From: Hoylesella buccalis ATCC 35310
GTDB lineage: Bacteria; Bacteroidota; Bacteroidia; Bacteroidales; Bacteroidaceae
Assembly (NCBI RefSeq): GCF_000177075.1
Contig: NZ_ADEG01000058.1
Span: 62,001 to 126,000, forward strand
Direction: 5' to 3'
DNA length: 64,000 nucleotides
Below the pieces are notes generated by a model. That model ran no database searches. It was given only the letters and a program-made list of their open reading frames with translations, and had not been told where the DNA came from. This document shows, piece after piece, positions 32,012-41,212 of this stretch. Position 1 is the stretch's first letter. Each line of letters opens with the position of its first letter. A program made the position numbers and the translations under genes.

Positions 32012-32051
32012 GTTAACGAGTTTACAAGTTGACGAGTTTACGAGTTGATGG
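32012..32051. repeat. AACTYGTN 8-bp tandem repeat (after nitroreductase)
   Basis: Five consecutive units on the minus-complement strand: AGTTAACG, AGTTTACA, AGTTGACG, AGTTTACG, AGTTGATG, immediately after the stop codon. Confidence 0.75.
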
Positions 32052-32131
32052 CTGGTAAGTTGATGAATTGCTAATTTACCAGGTGTCTGCGCAGGCTAAA
32101 CCTGGACGTGTTGCGAGTGACAATCAAGCAT

Positions 32132-32164
32132 AAATCCCAGTTGGCATCAAGCCAACTGGGATTT
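32132..32164. terminator. Terminator of the DUF349 gene
   Basis: Perfect 14-nt arms at 32132-32145 and 32151-32164 with a 5-nt loop, A-rich on one side and T-rich on the other. It serves the DUF349 gene, and possibly the nitroreductase gene from the other side. Confidence 0.85.
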
Positions 32165-32194
32165 ATTTAATTAATGTAAATCGCTATTTTAGCG

Positions 32195-34180
32195 TTATTC
32201 AGCATTTTTATTTTCAGCATCGATGGCCTTGATCTTCTCACGAATCATCTTGCAGTCATCCTTTAATTTCTCCACTTTCCGATTCATTTCGTCCAGCAGG
32301 TTGTTGCCTTTTTTGCTCGATGCGTTAAGAAAGCCGAGGTTGTTTTCATAAGTCGTAATCTCCGACTTCAGCTGTTCATAGCGGTGCATCAGTCTGCCAC
32401 GCTCGTTGTCCAGCGCATCTTCGCCCATCTTGGCCATGTTCTTCAAGTTGTTCTTGAAGTTGTCAAGGTGTCGGCGGGCAAACGAAATGTGCAAGTCCTT
32501 ATACAGCTTGTCCAAGATGTCGTGGTATTCCTGATAAACGTTATCTTTCTCTTTGTACGGAACATGGCCTATCTTGCTGTACTCGTCCACCAATTCCTGC
32601 ACCTTTTCTTTGGTGTTTTCGTCAGGTTTTTCAACCAACTCTTTTAGCTGGGCGATGATGGCTCGTTTCTTTTCCAGGTTCTCGTGCTCGTTATTTTTCG
32701 TGCTTGCATTGGCTTTGTTGCGCGCCTCAAAGAAGGTGTTGCAAGCCGTAATAAAGTCGTTCCACAGGCGGTCACCTTGTTTCCTAGGCACCATACCAAT
32801 GGTTTTCCATTCTTTCTGCAAGGCAATGAGTTTGTCGCTCGTCGATTTCCAATCCGTGCTGTCGGCCAAAGCCTGTGCTTTCTCCACAAGTTCTTTCTTC
32901 TTTTCGGCGTTCTCAGCGAAGCGTTGTTTCATCTGCTTGAAGAACTCTGCCTTGTTTTGGAAGAACTGATCGCAGGCTGAGCGGAAACGTTCGAATATTT
33001 TGACGTTCATTTTTTGCGGGGCAAACCCTATCGTCTTCCATTCTGCCTGAATGTCAATAATCTCCTTTGTATGCTTTTCCCATTCGCCAGCCGTCTTGTA
33101 TTCCTGTGCAACGATGCCTTCTACTTTCTCGCAAAGTGCTGTCTTTTTCGTCAGGTTTTCTTCTTCTTCCTTGCGCAGTGTCTCGAAATGTTGCTGGTGA
33201 CGCTTGTTGATGACAGTAGACGCAGCCTTAAAACGAGCCCAAATCTCTTCGCGCAGTTCTTTAGCCACCGGACCAATTTCGCGATATTGCTGATGCAATT
33301 CCTGCAATTGGTGGAAGGCACTAATTACGTCTTCTTCGTTGGCTAGGTTCTCAGCCGTTTCACACAGCTTCGTCTTCAGCTCCAGGTTTTTCTTGAAATC
33401 ATATTCGCGCGCTTCCCTATTGAGGTTCAACAAGTCGTAGAATTGCTCAACATACAGCTGGTAGTTGCGCCACAATTCGCTGGCGTTTTGTGCGGGTACG
33501 GCCTTGATTTCTTTCCATTGCTGTTGTAATGACTTGAACTCTTGGAACGATTTGTTGGCTTCATCGGGCGATGTGGCCATCGCCTTGATTTTGTCAATAA
33601 TCTCAAGTTTCTTTTTCAGATTCTCCTCTTTTTCAGCTTCTTGCTGTTGAAATATCTTAGCCCGTTTCTCTTTGATGATGGCCATCTCTGTTTTAAGGCT
33701 TTCTTCAAGCTTGTCAGGTATTACCTGATAATGCTCCGGATCACCACCATTCTCAAGGTATTCCTTCTGCTGTGCCTCTCGTTCGGCCAAATGAAGCTTG
33801 TAGAAGGTGGTCTTGAGCAGGTCAAGTTCGTTCTTCTGTGGGTTTTCATCGCTGTTGGCAATCTCCTTCAGTCTGTCCAGAACCTCTTGCTTCGTCGCGT
33901 AAATCTTTGGAGCCTCTTCCTCCTTTGGCGTTTCTTCTTCCTGTTTTGTCGCCTCAGGTTGCTCTGTTTGCTCTTCGGTAGTTTCGCTCACAGGTTCACC
34001 TTCGGTCTTGCCGTCTTGCGGCTCAGCCTCTTCCACGATTGCTTGTTGCGGTTCCTCACTCGTTACCTTTTCTTCTTCAGATGCATGAGTGTTTGGTGTG
34101 ACAACTATGTTTTCGGTGCCTACAATTTGTTTCTCGCTTTCTAAATTACCCTGCTTCGGGGTGCTTTCTTGAGAGTCCAT
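32195..34180 (-). CDS. DUF349 domain coiled-coil protein
   Basis: A 661-residue, highly charged protein with no signal peptide. An acidic, Glu/Thr-rich N-terminus (~1-105) precedes several DUF349 repeats (~140-620), recognisable by recurring LQKEWKTIGMVPRKQGDRLW, LQAEWKTIGFAPQKMN and LQQQWKEIKAVPAQ. The C-terminus is a coiled coil. Function of DUF349 repeats is poorly known. A minus-strand TAAGTTTG box at 34319-34326 may be its promoter. Confidence 0.88.
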   Translation of the reverse strand: MDSQESTPKQGNLESEKQIVGTENIVVTPNTHASEEEKVTSEEPQQAIVEEAEPQDGKTEGEPVSETTEEQTEQPEATKQEEETPKEEEAPKIYATKQEVLDRLKEIANSDENPQKNELDLLKTTFYKLHLAEREAQQKEYLENGGDPEHYQVIPDKLEESLKTEMAIIKEKRAKIFQQQEAEKEENLKKKLEIIDKIKAMATSPDEANKSFQEFKSLQQQWKEIKAVPAQNASELWRNYQLYVEQFYDLLNLNREAREYDFKKNLELKTKLCETAENLANEEDVISAFHQLQELHQQYREIGPVAKELREEIWARFKAASTVINKRHQQHFETLRKEEEENLTKKTALCEKVEGIVAQEYKTAGEWEKHTKEIIDIQAEWKTIGFAPQKMNVKIFERFRSACDQFFQNKAEFFKQMKQRFAENAEKKKELVEKAQALADSTDWKSTSDKLIALQKEWKTIGMVPRKQGDRLWNDFITACNTFFEARNKANASTKNNEHENLEKKRAIIAQLKELVEKPDENTKEKVQELVDEYSKIGHVPYKEKDNVYQEYHDILDKLYKDLHISFARRHLDNFKNNLKNMAKMGEDALDNERGRLMHRYEQLKSEITTYENNLGFLNASSKKGNNLLDEMNRKVEKLKDDCKMIREKIKAIDAENKNAE

Positions 34181-34394
34181 CAGTTCACTGTTTTAAGTTT
34201 ATGATTTGGTTTTCCGGTGCTTTGACACATCCTGGATGCGTCACTTGTTTGCCTTCACTTCGTCTATGTAGATGATTGTCATGCCGATAGTAAGGGCGTT
34301 AGATGGTGCAAACTTATATAAAAATGTGCTAATTTCCTAAATAATAGTGATTTTTTTATTGTTTTGTCCGCTTTATCATCCGTCCATGCCCTGT

Positions 34395-35321
34395 CTACAA
34401 CATGTGTTTGTGACGCATGATGGCCCATGAAACCACGGCCACGAGGATGGAAATGCCAAAGGCTACGATAAAACCGTACTTGTAGGTTTCCATGCCGTTG
34501 ATGACGTTCATGCCATAGAGCGATGCCACCAGGGTGGTTGACATCATCAGGATGGATACCGAGGTGAGGGTCTTCATCACCGTGTTGACGTTGTTGTTGA
34601 TAATGCTCGAGTAAGTGTCCATGGTCGATTCGAGGATGTTGGCGTAAATGCTGGTGGTCTCTCGGGCCTGCGTCATCTCGATGTTGACGTCTTCTATCAA
34701 GTCGGCATCCAGTTCGTCTACCTGCAACTTAAACTTCAACTTGGCCAACAGGTTCTCGTTGCCGCGTATGGAAGTGATGAAATAGGTGAGCGAATCTTGC
34801 AGTCGGCTCAGTCCGATGAGGCTTTCGTTGTTCACCTCATGGTCTAAGTTGTGCTTGGCTTTCTCAATGAGGGTGTTGATCTGCTTCAGTCGTTTCAAGT
34901 ACCATACGGCGCTGGAGAGGAACAAACGGAAAGTCAAGTCAACATAATCGGTGAAACCCGAGCCTCGCTTTTGCTGATAGCTCACAAAGTCAATCATCAT
35001 ATTGGTCTCGTAATAGCACACCGTGATGGTCACGTCGCGCTTGTGGATGATACCCAGAGGAACCGTTGTGTAGGGCGTGCGCGAGCGTATCTCTTTGACG
35101 TAGGGGATACGCAGGATGATGAGCATCCAGCCATCGTCATATTCGTAACGGGCACGCTCGTCGGTATCGCTGACGTCTTGCAAGAAATAATCGGGTATTT
35201 GGAAACGTTCTTCCAGCTCTTGTTGGTCTTCCTCTGTTGGACAGGTCACCTGAATCCAGCAATTAGGCTGCCATTCCTCGATGGGCCTAAGTATTTCGTT
35301 GATGTTCCAGTAAGTTCTCAT
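34395..35321 (-). CDS. corA: CorA-family divalent cation transporter
   Basis: A 308-residue Mg2+/Co2+ channel subunit. The cytoplasmic alpha/beta domain is followed by two C-terminal membrane helices, the first ending in the selectivity motif YGMN (SLYGMNVINGME), the second about VAFGISILVAVVSWAIM. The GMN is intact. A stem-loop lies immediately upstream of the start (35326-35360), and a -7 box is 190 bp upstream, giving a long leader. Confidence 0.93.
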   Translation of the reverse strand: MRTYWNINEILRPIEEWQPNCWIQVTCPTEEDQQELEERFQIPDYFLQDVSDTDERARYEYDDGWMLIILRIPYVKEIRSRTPYTTVPLGIIHKRDVTITVCYYETNMMIDFVSYQQKRGSGFTDYVDLTFRLFLSSAVWYLKRLKQINTLIEKAKHNLDHEVNNESLIGLSRLQDSLTYFITSIRGNENLLAKLKFKLQVDELDADLIEDVNIEMTQARETTSIYANILESTMDTYSSIINNNVNTVMKTLTSVSILMMSTTLVASLYGMNVINGMETYKYGFIVAFGISILVAVVSWAIMRHKHML

Positions 35322-35325
35322 TTTC

Positions 35326-35360
35326 GCTAATCTCCATGGTTCATGGGGTCGAAGATTAGC
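35326..35360 (-). promoter_or_regulatory. Stem-loop in the corA leader
   Basis: GCTAATCT (35326-35333) pairs perfectly with AGATTAGC (35353-35360), enclosing CCATG/CATGG. It begins 5 nt upstream of the start codon and would overlap any ribosome-binding site. Confidence 0.5.
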
Positions 35361-35511
35361 CTCCTGGAGACTACTCTTCTACCTTTCGTTACTTTTTTCC
35401 GAATGATAGTCGTCCATAAATTGTTGTTAATAATAAACTTTTACCTGTCCGACAGGTTCCCAAACTCTTGTTGGAGGAAAAGGAATCTGCCGTCGGACAA
35501 TGAAGTGTTTG

Positions 35512-35519
35512 CAAAGATA
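35512..35519 (-). promoter_or_regulatory. Putative -7 box of corA
   Basis: TATCTTTG on the minus strand, predicting a leader of about 185 nt; no clear -33. Confidence 0.45.
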
Positions 35520-35887
35520 AGCAAAAAAAATGATAAAAGCTGTTGAGTGACATAAAATTATTTATCAACTGCATGGCACTTTTATTTAAGGGGGAGATAG
35601 TTAAACAACGTACATAGAGGTAGATTCGTTGTTGACACAAAAAAAGGGATTGATTTTTTCAGCAAGCTACCTTAATTAAATAAAGGAGCCGCGTTCCAAA
35701 AGTCTTCCGCTCTTGTTGGAACATGATGAAATAGCTCCCTTCATTTTGTCTGCAAGTCTGGAAAAGCATCACTTGATGTTGACGAAAGGTGATGAATCAC
35801 GCCCCTATAATTTTGCATCGATCATCTTTTTTCTTGACAAACACCTCGCTGTGTTTACAATATTTATCAGTAGGTTGACAACCAGTC

Positions 35888-36115
35888 GCAAATACGCTCA
35901 AAATGAACGAGTTTTGTAATTTGTTGTTTTACAATGTGTTAGGTATATTGCGGTGATTTTTAGCCCTCATAGTTGCCAGTTTTGTTTATTAAAGCATTGT
36001 TATTGTACCGCAATAAGCATGCTTTTAAAGCTCAATGTCATGCATTTTGCCATTCAAAAGCGTGTTTCTTGTAGCATCATCTTGATGCTTTTGGGGTATA
36101 ATTGTGAGTTTTTCA
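35888..36115. repeat. 22-bp-period composite intergenic element E
   Basis: In the 985-bp gap corA/M6 protease. Left part: GCAAATACGCTCAAAATG (35888-35905), sharing 16 identical nt with element F. Right part: five clear 16-nt cores in exact 22-bp phase at 35990, 36012, 36034, 36056 and 36078 (e.g. AATAAGCATGCTTTTA), with decayed units on both sides (35968, 36100). The rest of the gap (35541-35880) holds only a weak inverted repeat (35693-35699 with 35716-35722). I see no gene. Confidence 0.85.
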
Positions 36116-36217
36116 GTCAAGAATTAAGGTTTATGCTCCCTGTAGGCCTATTGATTTTTTCTGGAAGCCCCATTCATCATGACTAATTTTATTGTCATCT
36201 TATCGGACAAAAAACGC

Positions 36218-36288
36218 CACCCCGTCTCTTCTTAGTGGTGGATGATTCTTTTATCATCTTTACGCCTAACCCAAGAAGAGACGGGGTG
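36218..36288 (-). terminator. Terminator of the M6 protease gene
   Basis: Perfect 16-nt arms at 36218-36233 and 36273-36288 around a 39-nt loop that itself can pair (GATGA/TCATC); T-rich on the minus strand after the stem. Confidence 0.8.
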
Positions 36289-36306
36289 TCATATACGGAC
36301 TTTTTG

Positions 36307-38067
36307 TTATTTTACCACGACTTTACGCGTAGTGCCATCCGATAAGTTCAGAAGATACAGGCCGTGGGGCAGACCGTTGAGCTGCGTTGTGGACATTCGC
36401 TGCCCCCGCATGTTATAAATGGAAACGATTGTTGCAGTGGCGTTGCCGTTGAACGCAGGCTCTATTCCTGCCGTGTTGAAATGCGGGTCGGGTAAATAGT
36501 TGAAGCTGATGAGGCCGTTAGCGTCTTTTCTGATGTTCAACACCTTATTATATAGTACATAATTGTTGTCCCAGTTGGCGTTGTAAAGCGTTAGCGCAGG
36601 TGTGCTGTTAGCCGTCAAACTGTCGCGTTCTCCCAGCGGATAGGTGTCGCGGTCAGCGTTGCCGTAGCTGGCATCGGCCGGAACGATGGTCAGTCGTTGG
36701 TGCGTGTTGTACTGTTTCTGTTCGGTGTTGTTCACCATGTTGTACGCCCACAGTTTCGCATCATAGTCAACATGAAGCACCAGCAGACCACTTTTGGGCA
36801 GATAGGAGTCCCATTTACTACGTCCTTTGTTCTCTAACAAATAGTATTCATCATGGTTCTGCGGGTTGTAGATGGCGTATGCCTCGCCGCCTTCCAGCAG
36901 AGGTTTCATGCCGGTAACGTGCTGGGGCTCATGTTCTAAGACCGTATAATCCAACCAGCCAGCAAAGTTTTTCTCGTAACTGGTATAGGCGGGTGGTACC
37001 CATCCGATACCTAAAGGACCGTTATAGCTGCCACTGGCCATGATGTCCCAGTCGCCTGTGCCATAGTTTTTTGATTTTCCGGTATCGTAAAAGTCGGGTA
37101 TTCCCAGACAATGCGAAAACTCGTGACAGATGACACCGATGCCCATAAGGGTGTTGCGCACGCGCCCTATGCCCGTTCCGGTGTAATATTCGTACAGCTC
37201 GTTGCTGCATGCGTAGGTGTTGATTTTTACCCCATCCAGCACTAAGTTCTTGCTTTTGATGTTGAATTCGTGAGGCCAGATGGTTTCTGGCTTCGCCGAT
37301 GTGGCCTGTCCATAGCCGGCATAGATCACAACTATTTGGTCTACAACACCGTCATTATCCCAGTCGTAGTCCCGAAAGTCAACTTTTTCGTTGACCGCTT
37401 GGCAGGCTTCGACAATCATTTCAGAAACTCTCACGTCGATTTGACCGTCTTTATCTCCGCCGTAATAAGCAAGGGTATGCTTGAGTTGCACAGGCCCCAT
37501 GACATCAAAAGAGAGGTCGAACCGTCCGTTGCTTTGGTCATAAAAATAATCATGGACGCTGCCAACGCCTCCATAGTCTTTGTATCCCGATTTGTTAACG
37601 ATGTCGTCAAACACTTTCTGCGGGTCTTCGTCCCTGAAGGTCTTGTCGCTGAAGTTCGCCAAGATGATAAGGCCTTTTTTCTTTCCCGCATACTGATTCT
37701 TGCGCATAGCTGGTAGTTTGTTTAACTGGTACAGTCGGGTAGGAGCCTTCTCGCGCAGCGGTTCTATCTCTTGGACGGTGCGGATGTTCTTTTTCTCAAC
37801 GGCTGTTCTCAGGGAAGCTTCGTGCGCCAGGATGTTGGAGGAAACCAATTTGTCCTTCTCAATCTTCGCATAGAAAAAGTTGTTGTCACGCTGGACCAGT
37901 GGAACCTGGTCGTCTGTCAAGAAATAATGCAGGTGCTCATCGCCCACCATAAGTACGCGGATGGTCGAACCATCACGTTGGGTGTAGGTTCTCCACATTT
38001 TTTTCGCTGGGATGGCATGGGCTATCGTCGTTGCAATAAGCAAGCATGAAAGTAGGATGGATCTCAT
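36307..38067 (-). CDS. Secreted M6-family metalloprotease with T9SS sorting domain
   Basis: A 586-residue secreted zinc protease of the M6 (immune inhibitor A-like) type. I start at MRSILLSCLLIATTIAHA (38067); the reading to 38169 adds 34 residues with no signal character. The active site is CHEFSHCLGIPDFYD (HExxH plus downstream Asp), with DYDWDNDGVVDQIVVIYAGYG and GTGDWDIMASGSYNG, conserved in M6. The last ~65 residues form a T9SS type A domain (VSIYNMRGQRM ... GLYLLNLSDGTTRKVVVK). Substrate unknown; a possible virulence or nutrient protease. Confidence 0.92.
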   Translation of the reverse strand: MRSILLSCLLIATTIAHAIPAKKMWRTYTQRDGSTIRVLMVGDEHLHYFLTDDQVPLVQRDNNFFYAKIEKDKLVSSNILAHEASLRTAVEKKNIRTVQEIEPLREKAPTRLYQLNKLPAMRKNQYAGKKKGLIILANFSDKTFRDEDPQKVFDDIVNKSGYKDYGGVGSVHDYFYDQSNGRFDLSFDVMGPVQLKHTLAYYGGDKDGQIDVRVSEMIVEACQAVNEKVDFRDYDWDNDGVVDQIVVIYAGYGQATSAKPETIWPHEFNIKSKNLVLDGVKINTYACSNELYEYYTGTGIGRVRNTLMGIGVICHEFSHCLGIPDFYDTGKSKNYGTGDWDIMASGSYNGPLGIGWVPPAYTSYEKNFAGWLDYTVLEHEPQHVTGMKPLLEGGEAYAIYNPQNHDEYYLLENKGRSKWDSYLPKSGLLVLHVDYDAKLWAYNMVNNTEQKQYNTHQRLTIVPADASYGNADRDTYPLGERDSLTANSTPALTLYNANWDNNYVLYNKVLNIRKDANGLISFNYLPDPHFNTAGIEPAFNGNATATIVSIYNMRGQRMSTTQLNGLPHGLYLLNLSDGTTRKVVVK

Positions 38068-38087
38068 CTTTTTGGGTCTTTTGCGTG

Positions 38088-38118
38088 CAAAATTACATGT
38101 TTTTTTCCGAACTTCAAG
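38088..38118 (-). promoter_or_regulatory. Promoter of the M6 protease gene
   Basis: Minus strand CTTG (38118-38115), 19 bp, TAATTTTG (38095-38088), 21 bp upstream of the chosen start; supports the shorter start. Confidence 0.65.
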
Positions 38119-38234
38119 CCAATTGTAGCGCAAAACCAACTCCCAAGATGGCTTCCCACCAACTTGCATTGCCGTCAGAGAGGTCGTGTTGTGTTTGGCA
38201 AATCTGCAAATCGTAAATGATACAGCTTACGATA

Positions 38235-38250
38235 TTCCATCATGATGGAA
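38235..38250. promoter_or_regulatory. Perfect 16-bp palindrome upstream of the M6 protease
   Basis: TTCCATCATGATGGAA lies 168 bp upstream of the protease start, beyond the promoter; possible operator. The 436-bp gap otherwise holds the promoter and the hairpin at 38280-38325. Confidence 0.4.
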
Positions 38251-38279
38251 GAGGTTATATTTTAGTGAATACAAGGAAA

Positions 38280-38325
38280 CACAATGAAGGCTGAATTTCG
38301 AGTGAGGAATTCAGCCTTCATTGTG
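38280..38325 (-). terminator. Long perfect hairpin after the DUF4139 gene
   Basis: Perfect 18-nt arms at 38280-38297 and 38308-38325 with a 10-nt loop. It is the likely terminator of the DUF4139 gene, though 180 nt beyond its stop. Confidence 0.7.
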
Positions 38326-38503
38326 AAATGTAATAAAGCTTTTAGTGGGCACTCATCATCAATCAAAAAGTCAAGGTAGTAAAACGAAAGGTATATGACT
38401 ATTGATGTGATGAGTTGCTAACTTTAAAACTCTTTGCCCTATACAATCAGCGTGTGTGCAATGAATAGATGAACTTTAAAAATCAAGTACTCAAATTTTC
38501 TCC

Positions 38504-40384
38504 TTATTCTATAGTGAGTTGACGGTATTTGTCATACTTCACCTGATAGCCAAGCGACAGCTTTTTAACTTCACCTGGAGCAAGCGTCAGCTTCCAGACT
38601 ACCTGTCCGTTCAGCTTGTCGAGTTGTCCGCCACTTAGTTCCTGAGGCGTGACGGTGATGCTTGAATTTCTCGAAACGGGCAGTTGGTCGTAAATACTGA
38701 TGACCACTTGTTCGGCTCGGGCATTGCGTAAGCTGATTTCCCAGTTCATGGTTTGCACTCTGCTGCTACCCAGTAGTCTGCGGGAGGTGTTGTTCTTGAT
38801 GAGTTTACGCTCGATGTGGATGCCGTTGTCGCGCCCCATGGCGAGGTGGAGGGTATCGCTTTGTTGGTCGGGATTGAGGATGGTTTTGCCCACATAGCTG
38901 TTGTCGAAGAACACGGTGGCCTCTCCCTGAATAAGGTTCAGCTCGTTCCAGCCAGTGGCATCAGCCACGAGGAAAGCGCTCTTGTCAATTTTGGGAACGC
39001 CCTTGTAAGCATAGGTGGTGGGTAATTGGTATTTGCCTATCTGGCAACTCACGGGCTTGTTGTTGGAGAGAATGGTCAGCGGATGCCCTATCTCAAACTC
39101 GTATCCAAACTTGGCAGCAGTGGAACTAACATCCATGCTGTTTTCATCAGCGATGCTTTCGGCCTTCACCTCCCTGTCGGCCTTTATCACTGGAGCTGTA
39201 AATTTCGCGTTCGATCTCGTGCTTTTGCTTCCAAATCCCTTGACCACCACTTCTTCCAATGCCAGTTTGTTATTCTCCATGCGGAAGTCGAGGCGGTTTC
39301 CTGTGGCTTGCTTCACTTGTGTTACCATACCAATATAGCTCGCTTCCACGTTGCGATTGCCATTGGGCAACGTGAGCGTGTAGTGTCCGTCAATGTCGCT
39401 TACGGTGCCGATGGTGGTGCCTTTCACTTTGATGGTGGCGCCGATGACGGGATTGTCTTCCTCGTCGGTGATAGTGCCAGAGATGCGATTGTTATCTATA
39501 CCAAAGTCGTAGGTGGGTGCGGCGAGGTCATAGTCGAGCCAATAAGTCTTTAGCTCAGGCGACACATTGCTGCGATTTGGATTGGCCGACGACAGTGTGA
39601 CGGGCACGTTGCGCCAGTCTTCATTGGTTTGTTGTGTGATGTTGGCTTTGTAGGTGAGTTGCAGGGGAGCCGCAGTGCTGCTTGAACGGAGTTCGTAGGT
39701 GGGGTACCATGACGCCCCATTGACGTAGTAGACAAAGGTGAAGTTGGCGTTAGAAGCTCGCGGAGCATCAACCTTGACATCGATTACGGTGAGCCGTTTG
39801 GTATTGAGTCCGGCGATGGAGTCTATAACTTCTTGTTGTTTTTCCACATTGTGGTTGGCCTGCTGCTCTTCTTCGTTGAGATCGATGAGCCGCTTGTTGA
39901 TGGCCATGGTTTCGTCATAATAATATTGGTTGAGCTGCTTGATGGCTTCGAGGGGTGTCGCAACGGTGCGTGCAGCTGTGGAACTGTTGGTTTTCACCAT
40001 CTCCAGTTGCGACTTCATGACCGTTCGCTTGGCTTTTACCTCAGCCTGGCGGTTGCGTGCTTTCTTTAGTGCAGCTTCGGCAGCACGCAGCTGTTCGGAA
40101 AGCATGGCACTGTCGGGACGAATGAATCGCTGACTGACGCCAAGTATTGTCACATTGCCTTCGGCCTTGACCTGTATGCTGTTGACGTCTATGTAGGGCG
40201 ATAGCCCTGTGAAACTGAGCGTCTGTTCGCCGGCTTGCAGGGCCACTTGTTTGTGACGGTATACCTGTGCGCCTTTGGAAAAGATGGTTACCTTGTCGAG
40301 ATTGGGCATCATTCGGCCTTGTGCCGATGCGTCTATGGACAAGACAGTAAGGAACAATAAGAGAATAAAGGTCTTGGTTTTCAT
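38504..40384 (-). CDS. DUF4139 (MuiA-like) protein with inserted SusC-like N-terminal domain
   Basis: A 626-residue exported protein. I start at MKTKTFILLLFLTVLSIDAS (40384), which is a signal peptide; the reading to 40537 crosses the promoter. DUF4140 (~30-130) and a coiled coil (~95-190) lead into DUF4139 (~205-626), as in mucoidy inhibitor MuiA-like proteins of unknown function. Inside DUF4139 lies a carboxypeptidase-regulatory-like domain (301-370; ISGTITDEEDNPVIGATIKV) plus LALEEVVVKGFGS (374-386). This is the signature that normally opens SusC/TonB-dependent receptors. DNA for the insert is 39227-39484. Confidence 0.85.
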   Translation of the reverse strand: MKTKTFILLLFLTVLSIDASAQGRMMPNLDKVTIFSKGAQVYRHKQVALQAGEQTLSFTGLSPYIDVNSIQVKAEGNVTILGVSQRFIRPDSAMLSEQLRAAEAALKKARNRQAEVKAKRTVMKSQLEMVKTNSSTAARTVATPLEAIKQLNQYYYDETMAINKRLIDLNEEEQQANHNVEKQQEVIDSIAGLNTKRLTVIDVKVDAPRASNANFTFVYYVNGASWYPTYELRSSSTAAPLQLTYKANITQQTNEDWRNVPVTLSSANPNRSNVSPELKTYWLDYDLAAPTYDFGIDNNRISGTITDEEDNPVIGATIKVKGTTIGTVSDIDGHYTLTLPNGNRNVEASYIGMVTQVKQATGNRLDFRMENNKLALEEVVVKGFGSKSTRSNAKFTAPVIKADREVKAESIADENSMDVSSTAAKFGYEFEIGHPLTILSNNKPVSCQIGKYQLPTTYAYKGVPKIDKSAFLVADATGWNELNLIQGEATVFFDNSYVGKTILNPDQQSDTLHLAMGRDNGIHIERKLIKNNTSRRLLGSSRVQTMNWEISLRNARAEQVVISIYDQLPVSRNSSITVTPQELSGGQLDKLNGQVVWKLTLAPGEVKKLSLGYQVKYDKYRQLTIE

Positions 40385-40411
40385 CGCTTTCCGTTTGATG
40401 TTGTTACTTCG

Positions 40412-40444
40412 CAAAAGTAAAGAAAAAAAACAAATCGAGACAAA
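40412..40444 (-). promoter_or_regulatory. Promoter of the DUF4139 gene
   Basis: Minus strand TTTG (40444-40441), 21 bp, TACTTTTG (40419-40412), 28 bp upstream of the chosen start. Confidence 0.7.
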
Positions 40445-40603
40445 TTTACTGATATAATTTTTTATGTTTGGAACGCAAAAAGCCACGCCTGGTGGAAAAG
40501 CTTGGCATTCGTGTGTTGTCTCAGACGCATTCTTCAAAAGGAGATAGCTGTGACCATAGATAAAGACAAATATGTCGTAAGTAGTGAACTTTTGTAAGAT
40601 TTA

Positions 40604-40635
40604 TTTGATAGATTCAACTTTTTTTTGTAATTTTG
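40604..40635 (+). promoter_or_regulatory. Promoter of the rhodanese lipoprotein gene
   Basis: TTTG (40604-40607), 20 bp including a T8 tract, TAATTTTG (40628-40635), 25 bp upstream of the start. Confidence 0.75.
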
Positions 40636-40659
40636 AGATGATTAAGAGTAACTAAACGG

Positions 40660-41049
40660 ATGAATAATTTATTGAAAGGTCTTATTATCGTGATATTTAG
40701 TACGCTATTTGGAAGCTGTTCCAGTCATCAAGGAATCGAGTCTGTAACAGCAGACGAGTTTGAAAACGCCCTCTACGACGGACATGTACAATTGCTGGAT
40801 GTGCGTTCGGCCGAGGAATATGCGCAGGGACACATCGCCAATGCGGAAAATATTGACGTGCAACAGCCTGACTTTATTGAGAAGGCGCAGGCAAAGTTGG
40901 ATCACACTAATCCAGTGTATGTCTATTGTCGTTCAGGCAAACGCAGCATGTTGGCCGCTCAAAAACTAGCCAAGGCTGGCTTTAAGGTGGTTAATCTCCG
41001 TGACGGTATCGTGGGTTGGGAAGACGCAGGCAAACCTGTTCTTCCCTAA
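40660..41049 (+). CDS. Rhodanese-like domain lipoprotein
   Basis: A 129-residue envelope lipoprotein: signal peptide with lipobox FGSC (about residue 20), then a single rhodanese domain (LLDVRSAEEYAQGHIANAEN) with the active-site loop YCRSGKRSM (catalytic Cys present). It may transfer sulfur or sense thiol status in the periplasm. It has its own promoter. Confidence 0.9.
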   Translation: MNNLLKGLIIVIFSTLFGSCSSHQGIESVTADEFENALYDGHVQLLDVRSAEEYAQGHIANAENIDVQQPDFIEKAQAKLDHTNPVYVYCRSGKRSMLAAQKLAKAGFKVVNLRDGIVGWEDAGKPVLP

Positions 41050-41212
41050 AGGGGGCAGGTGCCGGATGGAATGAATGTTGTTCTGGATGAAGAGTTGCAT
41101 TCATCTTGCAGGATGACTTTACCCTGGTTCTTCTTCAACCGTCTGGCCATGTAACTGATGGTCGCATGGAACGGAACTATAAGAAATTTGTATCAATTTA
41201 AAAATAAAAATT

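Noticed and set aside
38068-38169. N-terminal extension of the M6 protease
   Set aside because: It would bury the signal peptide and cross the predicted promoter.
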